Source: Metallyticus violacea
Lineage: Eukaryota > Arthropoda > Insecta > Mantodea > Metallyticidae
Direction: 5' to 3'
Length of the DNA: 64,000 nt
Assembly (NCBI GenBank): GCA_030762175.1
Contig: CM060843.1
Span: 116,210,869-116,274,868, forward strand
The notes below the pieces were generated by a model. The model did not search any database. It saw only the letters and a list, made by a program, of their open reading frames with translations, and had not been told where the DNA came from. The first letter of the stretch is position 1; every line of letters starts with the position of its first letter. Positions 49,001-59,814 of this stretch are shown piece after piece. Position numbers and translations under genes: made by a program.

Positions 49001-49727
49001 TTTTTCCCGGGAGTATCACTTTCGGGCTCTCAATATCAGAGAGCAGATTTGATTAAAAAAACTGGAAGAATAGTTATTCATAGCATCACTTTGTATTTTT
49101 CTGTTATATGCCGATTTGTCAAAATCCATTTTAGCTGCCAGAATTCAAGCCAAGCTGCTGTGTGCAACTTGAAATTATTTGCGTTGTTGGTGTTGGCTGA
49201 ATAAGTGAACTATTCAGCACATTCCTGCCATTAATTATCATGTTTTTTCCCTGTCCCGAGTTTTAGTTTCTTTGAATATAAAGCTACTTTTTCCTCTTTG
49301 CAACGTTCAAAATCTTCCTAGGTTTAAGAACTTAGTAGACACATAATGGTAATTTTCGCGCTGAACCTCAAAAAGAATACAAGGTGAGTTTTATGAAAAA
49401 GTATATTCTCTATTTAAATAAAATTGTTATCACTTATTAAGCCATTGTTTATAAATTGAAAACTTGTTTCAATTTTGGCCAACCTTAATTAGTATTATTA
49501 TTCTATATTCATTTTAATAAATCAGAAAAAAATGTTTAGCATTTTTGCTGCTTTAAGAGTACTTTTCGTATATACATAATTTACAATAACAAAAGTTTAA
49601 CTTTGGAAAATTGTTTACTTTAATGTCATTATTTTATGCTAATTTCGATTTTTTTTTTCAGAACTCTCATATGTAATAGTTAAAAGCTTCACCAGCTATA
49701 TAGAACAAAGTGTTTTGCACATTTATG
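49001..49727. other. Unassigned AT-rich DNA
   Basis: No feature was recognised. Confidence 0.5.
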
Positions 49728-49875
49728 GCAAATGCCGGGGAGTTACCCTATACTTAAGCCTGTAACGCTTCCTTCCTAAAAAAAAGTATTTCCCAATTTA
49801 TCATTTCATGTATCATCAGTGTTCACCGCCTGTGATACCTCAGTAGTTAAAACTGGTAATAAACACTATTAAAAA
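49728..49875 (+). mobile_element. SINE-2, 5'-truncated copy
   Basis: This copy begins with GGCAAATGCCGGGGAGTTAC in the SINE-2 body, and continues through CCTATACTTAAGCCTGTAAC, CTTCCTTCCTAAAAAAAA, AGTGTTCACCGCCTGTGATA and CTCAGTAGTTAAAACTGG to an A-rich end. The tRNA-like head is missing. It aligns base by base with 58051-58200. No target duplication was found. Confidence 0.85.
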
Positions 49876-51279
49876 AACACCACACCTCAAGCATTAGATT
49901 CTGGTCAAATTTGAATACTTTTAAAATAACAACACTTAACGACAATGCAGTTAAAATTAGACACGTGCCCCACGTACTATCAAATGCTTAGCCTTGAACA
50001 GTTTTATTCGCAGCTCACCAATATTCTCGAAAAAAATAGTACACATAATGCATACTTTATATAGGCAACATTCCTTTCAATGATCCCAAAAAAACTGTAT
50101 TTTTTGTTCAGTATACCGATTAATCGTGCAGAAATCGTGACTGCTAACTTAAATACCAGTTATATGTTATTACTGGTTAATATTAGCAAAATTTAACGTG
50201 ACGGTATTAATCTTTTGGACATCACAGTAAACTATACTTGGCGTTAATGTTAGATTATCTCTTGCAGTCCTTTCTAATCTCTACAGCACATCGCGGAACT
50301 AAGTTTAAACAATAACAGAACAGTACAATTCCCTGCTCTACCTGTAACTATATGATTATATCGAAATCAAATTTCGTTCATCCTCCTTGTCTAGCGCTCC
50401 CACTCACTGTTCTCCCTCTCTCTGCTAGTCTACCCTTCTTCTATTCGATAACCCCAGCTTTTCCAACTCTCGACCTCTCTCACCCTATTTCCCCTTTCTG
50501 CCACATCACCCCATGCGATTACTGAACTTGTTAGTGAGGAAGGGGATGGGTGGGACCCGAAGTTTCACGTTCAGCATGCACACCACTTGCCCCAGATAAT
50601 TAAGCAACCCAAGAGAGCCCTGTTGCCCCTGTATGCTTGCTTGCCTGCACAACTCTACCATTCGATGTGCCATTGCTAGCTGTAGTAATTACCTATGTTC
50701 ATGGCCACTTAAAGACACATGCAAAGTGTGCCGAGGAAAAAGTTAATTAGCGTTAACCTAAAACGGCACTTTCCCCTTACCAAAAGAGGCACTCGCGCGG
50801 CGATGGTCATATGATAGGGCAGCAAATCATCCCGAGATGCTCAACAGCCACTAAGGTAGGATTTGTGGCGATGTATTTACTTCCCTGCACATCCATTCAG
50901 AACAGACCTAAGGGGCAGGTTACTGATTTGATATCACGCGATGCATTCCACTGAAGCTCTAACTAGCCCGGTGTTTATGAAAGCGAATACAACCCTAAGG
51001 TGTTCTATACGGTTGAACAGAGTTTGTCTCTAGAATAGTGGGCTAAATTTCTTACTGCTTTTCTGCCTACTTAAGTGCTAAATATATTTTTGTTAGCTTT
51101 AAGAGTTTACAAATCATTAATATTTAAAATAGAAATGTTACAAATATTTAAAAAAAGAATAGAAAAGAAAGAAAACGAGTTTCAAGTTATCATTAAATTA
51201 TTACCTGCATTAGAAAGCGTTAACGTCGAAAGTAATTATTAGAAATTGATTAGCATACTTAGAGATCAAATAAAAAGAG
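49876..51279. other. Unassigned DNA
   Basis: A C/T-rich stretch at 50385-50515 and GC-richer DNA to about 50930 suggest an old repeat. Around 50818-50842 AATCATCCCGAGATGCTCAA resembles 57815-57834, but the match is short. No frame of note exists for several kilobases from here. Confidence 0.4.
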
Positions 51280-51291
51280 GACTGAGCCGGT

Positions 51292-51577
51292 TGATTAGCT
51301 TTATTTACATACGCTCTTTAACATCTGAGGTCATCAGCGTCCAATTCAAATCAGGGGTGAAACGGCCGACAAATTTTTCCCAGAGACCTCTTCTTTCAGG
51401 CTTTAGATTCTTTTTCATGCCGTAAATCTACGACATGGGACCCACGGCTTTACTTCCTTTCCGAAGGAAGCCATACTTAGGATTTTTACGCCCGAAAAAA
51501 TCCATCGATCCTGACCGGGTTTGAACCCGCGATCTTAGGTTTAGGAAGCAAGTACAAATACACCACCAGGACCGACT
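51292..51577 (-). mobile_element. SINE-1, full-length copy
   Basis: The minus strand reads GTCGGTCCTGGTGGTGTATT at the 5' end, a B box GGGTTCAAACCC, the shared body and a short tail GTAAATAAAGCTAATCA. The A box has lost a few bases (the CTACTTGC block is directly joined to the GTATTTG). GACTGAGCCGGT is duplicated exactly (12 bp) at 51280-51291 and 51578-51589. Confidence 0.95.
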
Positions 51578-51589
51578 GACTGAGCCGGT

Positions 51590-54500
51590 GGCTGGAGGGA
51601 CTTTGACCCCATGTGACTGCGTCTAGCTACGGAAGCAGGCCAAAATAGTAAATCCGTGTAGTTTAAAGGTCTGGTCGGTCCTAAACTACATGTATTCAAC
51701 ATATCTTGAATCTCGTTATTTACAAGAAAAATACATTGCTTGACTTATATACATTTATAACAGAAATTTCCAAATCTAAATTTATTACTATTTATTTATG
51801 ACGTTAATTGATATATGGAATATATTTTCGGAGTGGTTTCGCAGCACCTATGTCCTGTTTCACAGAAACAAGCAAAATGTTGTTTTGTTTATGACATTGA
51901 TACATAAATAGTACTGATAGTTACTTTCTGTAGGTTTTTTTATACAAACTGCCAATGTTACGTTACAACAAAAATTATACCATAATAGACATTTTTTAAT
52001 TTTAAAATTATGAAATGAATATAAGTTAAAAGAACAGCATTTTTTTCAAATGTTGACAAACAGGAGCCGATTAAGCATTCTTTTGTAAGGAAAGTTCTTT
52101 GGATTTCCGGTCAAATTGCTTGTTGTGAGATTTAAATCAGAAGTAGAAAGATTCTAAATATTTGAGTATAGTAAACAAAATATTGAGACATCTTAATTTT
52201 AAGTTTAACAATGTAAATGATTATGGTTGGAAACAATCAGTTCGTTTGAAAGGGAACTGACAGATTTGGGCTGCTACTCTGGGAGAATCAGGGAACATTT
52301 TGTGAATGGGTAAAGAGTTTATTTGCTAATAGTTAGACAGACAAGGATGTAGATATAATATTTTAACTAGAATACGCTTTATTATCTAGGCTCTGATCTA
52401 ACACCTTAAGGAGACAATAGTTTCAAAATGTAGAAAATGCCACATTCGTACAGTAAAGTAATGGAATTTATTATTTTTCATTTTTCACTGTTCCTCAATA
52501 TTCACGCCAGATATGGGCTCTGATACAGGTTTTCGTCACAATAAATCTTTTCGTGACATTTGAATATAAATGTATTTCAACAGTACTCAAATTTAATACT
52601 AAAATACAATATTATATACTTTAATCATTAAACACAGTATAAAGCAAAGTGTGTCATTTTGAAAATGAAGATCAAAAACCTGTACTTTTACTTTTTATAT
52701 GCCAAATGTATACGTGTTATTAAAAAGTGACAAAGTAAATTGAACATTATGAAAGCTATTTGTCAAAAACTCAGTTTATTTAATAACCTCATATTTCTTA
52801 CTTGATTAAGCTTCCATACGCTCGATGGTGGAATATAAATTAATTTTCCGTTGCAAAGCAACATATTTTTTCCACCTGCATACGTATATAATAATTCTAG
52901 TTTTTATTTCATTATTGTATCGCCATTTCTATTTATTATCAATGTAGCTCTGGATAAAGTATATGATTTACAATGCTACTATCTGTTTTATTGAAAAATT
53001 CTTGGTCTTAGTATGCGTCATATTAATAAAAAAGTTAATGGTACTAGTAGTTGAGACAAGAGGCGACTGGAAAATGAAATTCTTAATATTTTTTAGTTAT
53101 CATAATTCTAGAAAAAAAGACTAAAAATATAAACACCATGAACTCTTAACACGAGTTTCCATGTCGTATCATGCACATATGTACTTTTCTATATTCCGGT
53201 GTCTGCCTTAGCTACTGAGCTTCTAGTTCAATACGATGGCGAAGAATTTCCAAAAAACCAATAGACCTGGAATTAACAATGGCCTTAAATAATCGCGTAT
53301 GTAGCGATCTATGGACTGAAGTCTGAAAAATGAACCCAGGGTATCGGTCCTTCAGGACCTATCTTAAAAGTGAGGTAGTGTTCCATCATGAAAGAGCGAC
53401 ATGTAGCATATTAAGTTTACCCAATCATTGAAACGATAAACTAAAATGCCATAGACGTATGTTGTTCCTATCAATTTTACAGGTAAAATAAAAGAGCCCA
53501 ATAACGTGTCATCAATTATTTCAACATATAAATTAAAGATGTTGTAGCTAGTGGCTTTATTTTCTAAACTGTATGGAACTTTTCATTAGCTCATGTATGA
53601 ATATTGTAAAAGTGCTGCACTTCATTCTATGGCAGCTGTGAAAAATTACAGATGACTTCAAACTACAACACAGCACTAATTTACACAGAAGAAAAATATA
53701 CGTAGTTTATCAGCACACAAAATATTACTGATTTTCATTTAATTTACTCTTCATTCATGTGAAAGTTTACTTTTTAAGGCCAGTTCCTCAGAGATTTGTC
53801 GCATGCTAACACGTCCTGCATATAATATCTACACAATAAGAATTATTATATGATTGTTTTAGTAAATAAACAGAAAAGCTACGACAGTTGCAGTTTACAT
53901 GATTGTTTACGAAAATGAAACTAAAAATGGAGCATTACACGAGTTCAACAGAAAAAATAAACATTGAGTAGTATATTTTGAACATCGCACATTGGGGAAA
54001 TTATGAAACATTTTAGCGCAAGAATAACTGCTCAAGCATCTACAATGAGTCAAACGATTCGGTTTAAAGAATTCGGGGCAGAAGAGAACAAGGTTATAGG
54101 CATACTAGAATACAGATCGGAGTTTTGGATGGACACGAATTGTGTAAGGATTAAAGATCGATCACAAAACAAATAAAACGTCGTTTTTTCAACTATTACA
54201 ACATAACACATTAAAATTTGCAAAACTTAGTGTTTATAAAGTTTTTATAAATAGCATTCTCACTTAAAATGAAACTTATGTGTCTGTGTCTATGTTTATA
54301 AGAAAGGAAAAGAGATTTCATTTGCGCAGAATCGCTGTTTGTAAAATTTATCTATTTGGTGTGTTTGTATTTTAAACACATGCACATAATTTTTATCTAA
54401 GTAACAGAAAAAACGACTCATTAATAATGAAAACAAACAGGGCATTTAAAATGAAGCTGCAATTACAGCACTTATATATTAAAGGTAACAAATATCCGAA

Positions 54501-54734
54501 AATTCTGACCATATTATTCATTTGTATACCGAACTAAAACGGAAGGAATAAAGTCATTAACCAGTTTTTATATGTAAATTTTTATTACATTTGAAATAAT
54601 CTATGGGCTAGAAGAACGTTTAAAAATAACCCAAAAGTTACTTCAGTGTTGAAGCATGCGTCACGAAACGATGGGCTTTTTGACAAAATTAAATTAAAGC
54701 ATTGTAAGAAGAAAGTGAGAGTCAATAGTCTTGG
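51590..54734. other. Unassigned AT-rich DNA
   Basis: No gene, element or array was recognised in 3.1 kb. A short A-box-like word near 53195-53215 on the minus strand, next to CCGGAATATAG, recalls the tRNA-like sequence at 36.3 kb but is too short to call. Confidence 0.5.
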
Positions 54735-55005
54735 CAAGCAACCTAATCAAATGGAACAGTAGTGAGCCATGGACAAATATTCTGGCTGAATGTAACGGTA
54801 TGGAATAATGCAGGGAAAAGTATCTACCACACTCCTTTAAGGGATCGAATAGAAAGAAATGGTTAAGTTATGCTCAGCTTGCAGGCAAGGAAGATGAGAG
54901 GAGATTAGATAAATTTATGATGAAAGTTGGATTACGTATGAAAATGCTGATAAACGAGGAGCGAACTGGTGGAAAACATTAAATTCCGCAGTGTGCCATA
55001 TAATG
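54735..55005 (+). pseudogene. LINE tail E
   Basis: The plus strand reads EPWTNILAECNGME, then EKYLPHSF and KGSNRKKWLSYAQLAGKEDE, followed by RRLDKFMMKVGLRMKMLINE. ILAEC is the H-side end of the zinc-knuckle-like motif (HILAEC in tail C), and the lysine-rich helix is the protein C terminus. One or two stops are present. An AT-rich 3' region follows. Tail D, split by a SINE, shares the EKYL and GK-DE blocks, so the two are copies of one family. Confidence 0.6.
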
Positions 55006-57954
55006 GCGTTTCTTTGTATTGATATATGTATTTTTAATATTTTTAAAATTCTTCTTTTCCTTTTTCTATTTTAAAATTGTTTCATTTGTTTAGTCTTATT
55101 TTATTGTTAAATACATGTTTTATAGCTTATTGTGAAGTATATAATAAACTATAATGCGCTAATCAAACACACCCAGTGTATTATAAAAACACGGTGGACC
55201 CGTGCTCATGCTTAAGTTGTGTTTCCCGTGTCATTATAACAAACACAACGCTACCGCTACCACTACTATTGTATTCCGCTTCTTCTCTTTTATAATTTCT
55301 TGAACATCACTTTTTGAGTTTGTTACCTGCTAGTTTTACAGTAGTATACATTCGCGACAATTGACCTATAGAAACGCGTTTTTGTGTGTAAATGTAATTT
55401 TAAATTACAATCTGCTGGCCGCGCGGTTGCGGGATTTATTGAGGACATTTTTAGTTATTTGTTTCCTCCCAGAACTACTGCTATTCACGATTGCACAAAT
55501 TTTCACCTAATAGTCAAAGACAACATGTAAAACGTATACATTTAACACAAAAATGAGAAGATTTATAAATAGATAGCACATTAAAATCATTAGTGTTATA
55601 TTGTGATTTCACAACTTCTGGCACGCTCTGCTTTAAACTTTTTTTTTTGGCGCTATGATAAGAATAAAATATTTTTGATAAAATTAATTTCCAGATGCTC
55701 TTAAACGCCATGATGGCGTTGATCAAAGGTACAATATTTACAAAGAAAAAAAGTATCTATTATGTACCCCATTCATTTATAAATTCATACTGCTAATGAT
55801 TTTGCCTTTGAAGTTTTTTCCGCTACCAAACGCTTGTACTTATATTTATACAATACATAAAAGGAATACCAGGTGAACTATTCTTGCTTCTGCCTTTTCA
55901 CAGTACCTACGTTTATGGCCCACAAATTGGCTTTTACTATTAAATAGCCTTGTAACTGGTTGTCTCTTAGGTGCCAATTTAGATTTTAGCACATAAACAA
56001 TATATCTTCAGATTAGTACCCACAATATCAATCTTTATTTAATTATGTATTACATATATCAGATGGTCGGCTGACTATGTAACTACTCAATTCAAATAAA
56101 ATTTATCTTGAGGATTTATAAAAAAAAATAATTTAACCGAGGATATTCTATTATTTTCCGAATATTTTCCCTAATGTAATCTACCGTATGGTATACCTCC
56201 CTTCACACGAGGGAAACATTTTCTTTGTGTTGCCCGGTAATGTTCGGATACCTTTGTGCTTGGAAATTTTCGAATGGCGCTGTCAACCTGATCAGATGTG
56301 CAACTCTTTGAGTGAAGTGAACCATTGCTTTTGCTGGAAAGTACCAACGGCTAGAGTATTTCATGGGCTCTTCGAAATTAATGAACTACGAGAATAACAC
56401 TTTATTTTATATAATAATTTATGTCTAAAAGTGAATTAGTTGAGGAAAAGCCATCAAATTTCCGGTTACTGACTCAGAAGCACATAGTGGAATGCGGGCT
56501 CTTGAAATCCTCACAGCAGGGGGAATTTATTTCAGCAAGTTTTATTAAAAATGTCCGTATTTTTTAGTGTTTCTGTTCAGCTCAGTTTCAGCTATAAATT
56601 AATGTTCAGAACGAGTTCTAACAGGTAGATCGGTTTGACGAACTCCGTGATGGGAAAAGACTTTGCTAACCAAAAGCGAGAGGGGAACTTCACAAGCAAG
56701 TAATTTATAGCTGAATTGGTTGGTTGGGACACGGTTATCGAGCAAGCTCTACCTCCGTGGGTGTAGTAATTGATTTTTCGGCCCTATCACATTTTAACCG
56801 CGCGTGTTGTCTCTCCATAGGTCGAGCTCTTCAAATTGCTTTTTCCCTCCAGTTTCACACCAAATTGCAATTCGGAAGGTTTTTAAACCCTCAGGACAAG
56901 AGAGTGATTGATCAGGTACCTACCTGTCACAGTCAGCTGACCTTTCCATAGTCATAGCCCGGAAAGGGGTCACTTAGTTGAATGAGTTCAAGACTAACAC
57001 AGTCCATCTAAACAGTTGACAAAAGAATACCGCCATGGCAAACATATGTAAATACTAACACCAGTTTTATTATTTAGAGAGATTATGGTCCAACTACATG
57101 CAGACAGGTAGCTAGTCATTTGGGACCAACTTATGAAATTATTAACATAAGGTATTTTTAATTAATCAAAAAAATTAACCAATGTATATAGGAAAACCTG
57201 TCAAGCATATTCAGCTTGCCATTCTACAGTTGAACATTTACAAGCATTACCTCAAATAATGTAATAAAACACATAATTTATAAAAAAAATATGTATCTGT
57301 GGACTATAGGGATATATAAGGTTTGATATTTACTGTGCTTCTTTATAAGGGCAAAAATAAAATCAATTGTAAAAATGAAAAACGAAAACACATTTGTGCA
57401 GGGAAAAAGTACGAAATCTTTTCAAATAAAGGTAGGCACCATTGTTTTAAAATATCCTTAAGTCATATTATGCCATATCGGTTATAGCATGTAATCAATA
57501 GAGGGCGGATTTTGGAATATTTTCAAGTTTTGTTTCTTAGTTCAAAATCACAAGCTACCACTGTATAAATGCGTTTCATGTCATTTGCAAACAAAGAACA
57601 ATATAATATATTGTGTGCTAATTTAGTGCATAATTTAGCATTTAGGGCAGATGAAAACAGATTTTTTTCAAATTTTAAAACATGGAGTTTAATTCAAATA
57701 TAAGAATACGGAAAACTGTAATAATGGAACACAGAAGAATATGAGACAAAAACTCATTCACACATTTATGTTAATGATATTTACTGCAGTCTGCCAGAGG
57801 CCATCATCGGCGAATCATTGTGGGATGCTCAACAGCAACCAAAATTCATTCCATAATTAAACAATTGCTGACTCTCAGCAAGTGTATAACACAATGGATG
57901 GCAAAGAGATTAAATGATTAACTACACCAAAAAGCAACCTTATCGTCTGTTACA
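55006..57954. other. Unassigned AT-rich DNA
   Basis: Frames at 56188-56397 and 56724-56951 lie in slightly GC-richer DNA but have no recognisable domain. The rest shows nothing. Confidence 0.5.
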
Positions 57955-58200
57955 TACCCGCCGGGTGGCCGAGATCGTTAAGACGCGAACTCGTGATCGG
58001 GACCGTCCTGCCTGACTGGGTTTTTTCCAGGTTTTCCTCAGTCCTCATAACAGGCAAATGCCGGGGAGGTATCCTAAACTTAGGCCTGGAACGCTTCCTT
58101 CCTTAAAAAAATAATTTCCCAATTTATCTTCTCAACTCAGTATCAGCAGTGTTCACCCCCTGTGATGCCTCAGTAGTAAAAATGGGCGTTAAAAACTACT
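57955..58200 (+). mobile_element. SINE-2, longest copy
   Basis: The head reads CCGCCGGGTGGCCGAGATCG then TTAAGACGCG, an A box of class II tRNA type. The B box is worn (CTGGGTTTTTTCCAGG). The body continues with TTTTCCTCAGTCCTC, CCTAAACTTAGGCCTGGAAC, GTGTTCACCCCCTGTGATGC and CTCAGTAGTAAAAATGG, all shared with the copies at 7.6 and 49.7 kb. The tail is short and A-rich. No clear target duplication was found. Confidence 0.88.
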
Positions 58201-58576
58201 CCAAAAAAGGTATGTTATGCACAAGAGTTTGGCAATTGCCACAGAACGTTTTTCGCTGGTCTGCAGACGAAGAAGGGAGAAGAATGGAGCCGAAAAAGGA
58301 ATCCTGGCTTGAACTTTCCTGGAGTGGCAACTAGCAAGCCCTCGTCTTTTCCAGTGCACTGGCTACTTGGAATTATGTACTAATGGAGAAGCTGATCTGA
58401 ACGGAGTAATTTCACAATACAGAAAAATGATGAAACATTACGAAACATTATTCCTAGTAGCTGAACGTAGTTGTGTGGCGCACAAATTCATAATCCAAGG
58501 TTGATTTATATACAATACGGAAAATCTACATGAACACATCCTTGACACATTCGTAACCCCCCCCCCCAATTCATAC
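58201..58576. other. Unassigned spacer
   Basis: No element was recognised. A C homopolymer of 11 at 58557-58567 lies ten bases outside the next transposon. Confidence 0.5.
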
Positions 58577-58640
58577 TACTCTGCTCAAGACAACTACAAG
58601 GACAAAAGTTTGAACATACGTATTGTTGCCGTAGTTGTGT
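58577..58640 (+). repeat. Tc1-like left inverted repeat
   Basis: Contains AAGTTTGAACATACGTATTG, matching CGTTCGAACATATGTATTG of the other end, and ends TAGTTGTGT. Confidence 0.85.
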
Positions 58641-59750
58641 ATAGTGTACATCTTGTATACTTATCATTTCCCACAAAGATGTTGTAAACTAAAGTGCAAA
58701 CTTCAACTATTTTCAATTTTGCACATAAAAATACTTCAGTATCCGGTATGTCCTCCATGTCCTGAAATACTTCGATCTACACATCTCTTGTGGGATGTTT
58801 CCCCAGTCTTCGATCTGCAAGCTGTCTCGGACTCGTTTCTACAGCTCAATGGGTTTAAGCTAGCAGGCAGGCATCCATTGTTTGAATCTGGAGCTCCTGT
58901 AGAGTGGCCGTGGTGGCTTTTGCTATAGACACTAGCACTGTCTTGCTGTAAAACAAACCGGGGCTCAATTCCGGCTGGAATAGTATAAAATACTCTAGTA
59001 CCATTTTAGGAATGTACCTGGCAACATTTAGCCTATAAGGTCTGCTGCCAGCTCGCACCATAATCTGTTCTTTGAACTGCTGTTTCTGCTAAACGTTCAG
59101 CACGGCACGACATCCATCACAATGTGAATGAAAGTAACAGCAGGAAGCTCCAGTTCCTGCACAAACCTCAGTCGGGCTCTCCTGTGAACAGGCGTTCATC
59201 TCTGAGCTTTATGAGGTCTTCTGGTCTTAAACCTGCTTCTCTTAAGTCAGTTTCTTAATTTTAGTCGTTGACATTTACATCAGTTGCCGCCACTCAGATC
59301 ATTTTTGTGGTCTAAACCAGTGGCTTTCAGCGGCCGATTAACTACATATCGGTCAATATTTTACGTTTTCGACCCTGGACCGGTTTCCTAGAGTACGTAC
59401 CTGTTTCATTGAAGCGCTTCCATGCCTTACCAATAACAGATTTAGTCACAATAAGCTCTGCAGACACTGCCGAATAGCTCAACCTTCCTGCAGCAATGTG
59501 AACTCTGGAACAGTTTCCACCTCATTGAGGTGCCTCGTGTTTACTGACTGGTAAATGTAAACAAAGAGTACAAAGGTGAAACCTTCAACTACAGGCACTA
59601 GATGTCAGGTTCAAACAACGCTAATCGTTGAACATCACTTAGTTTTTAATTTCGGCTGACAGCATTCTTGTGTGAAAAGAGAAGTAAACAAGATGCACAC
59701 TACCGTTAAATAAAGAGTTAAATTTTCTATAAAAATATTTACCATCCTAA

Positions 59751-59814
59751 ACACAATTATAGTAGCAATACATATGTTCGAACGTTTGCCCCTCTAATTG
59801 TTTTCAGGGCAGTG
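59751..59814 (-). repeat. Tc1-like right inverted repeat
   Basis: On the minus strand it begins CACTGCCCTGAAAACAATTA and aligns with the left end without gaps over 64 bp. Confidence 0.85.

Larger units (their letters stand above)
58577..59814 (-). mobile_element. Tc1-like transposon fossil with 64-bp inverted repeats
   Basis: The ends at 58577-58640 and 59751-59814 align as inverted repeats over 64 bp with roughly three quarters identity. The minus strand between them encodes a worn Tc1-type transposase. In order: FNETGTYSRKPVQGRKRK (the GSxxRRPGxGRxR linker, about 59370-59425), REAGLRPED, HRRARLRFVQELE (about 59150-59190), and near 58770-58860 a decayed LNPIELLWDELDRRVR block read as KPIEL and KRVRDSLQIEDWGNIPQEMC. 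The QQDNA-type catalytic site survives as LQQDSASVYS near 58935-58965. Stops and frameshifts show it is dead. At 1238 bp the size is normal for Tc1-like elements. Confidence 0.85.

Noticed and set aside
53190..53230. A-box-like word on the minus strand next to CCGGAATATAG
   Set aside because: No B box follows and the segment is too short to separate from chance, although it resembles 36.3 kb.
50818..57834. Short similarity between 50818-50842 and 57810-57836 (GATGCTCAACAGC core)
   Set aside because: Only about 24 bases with several mismatches and no similarity beyond. Too little to name a repeat.
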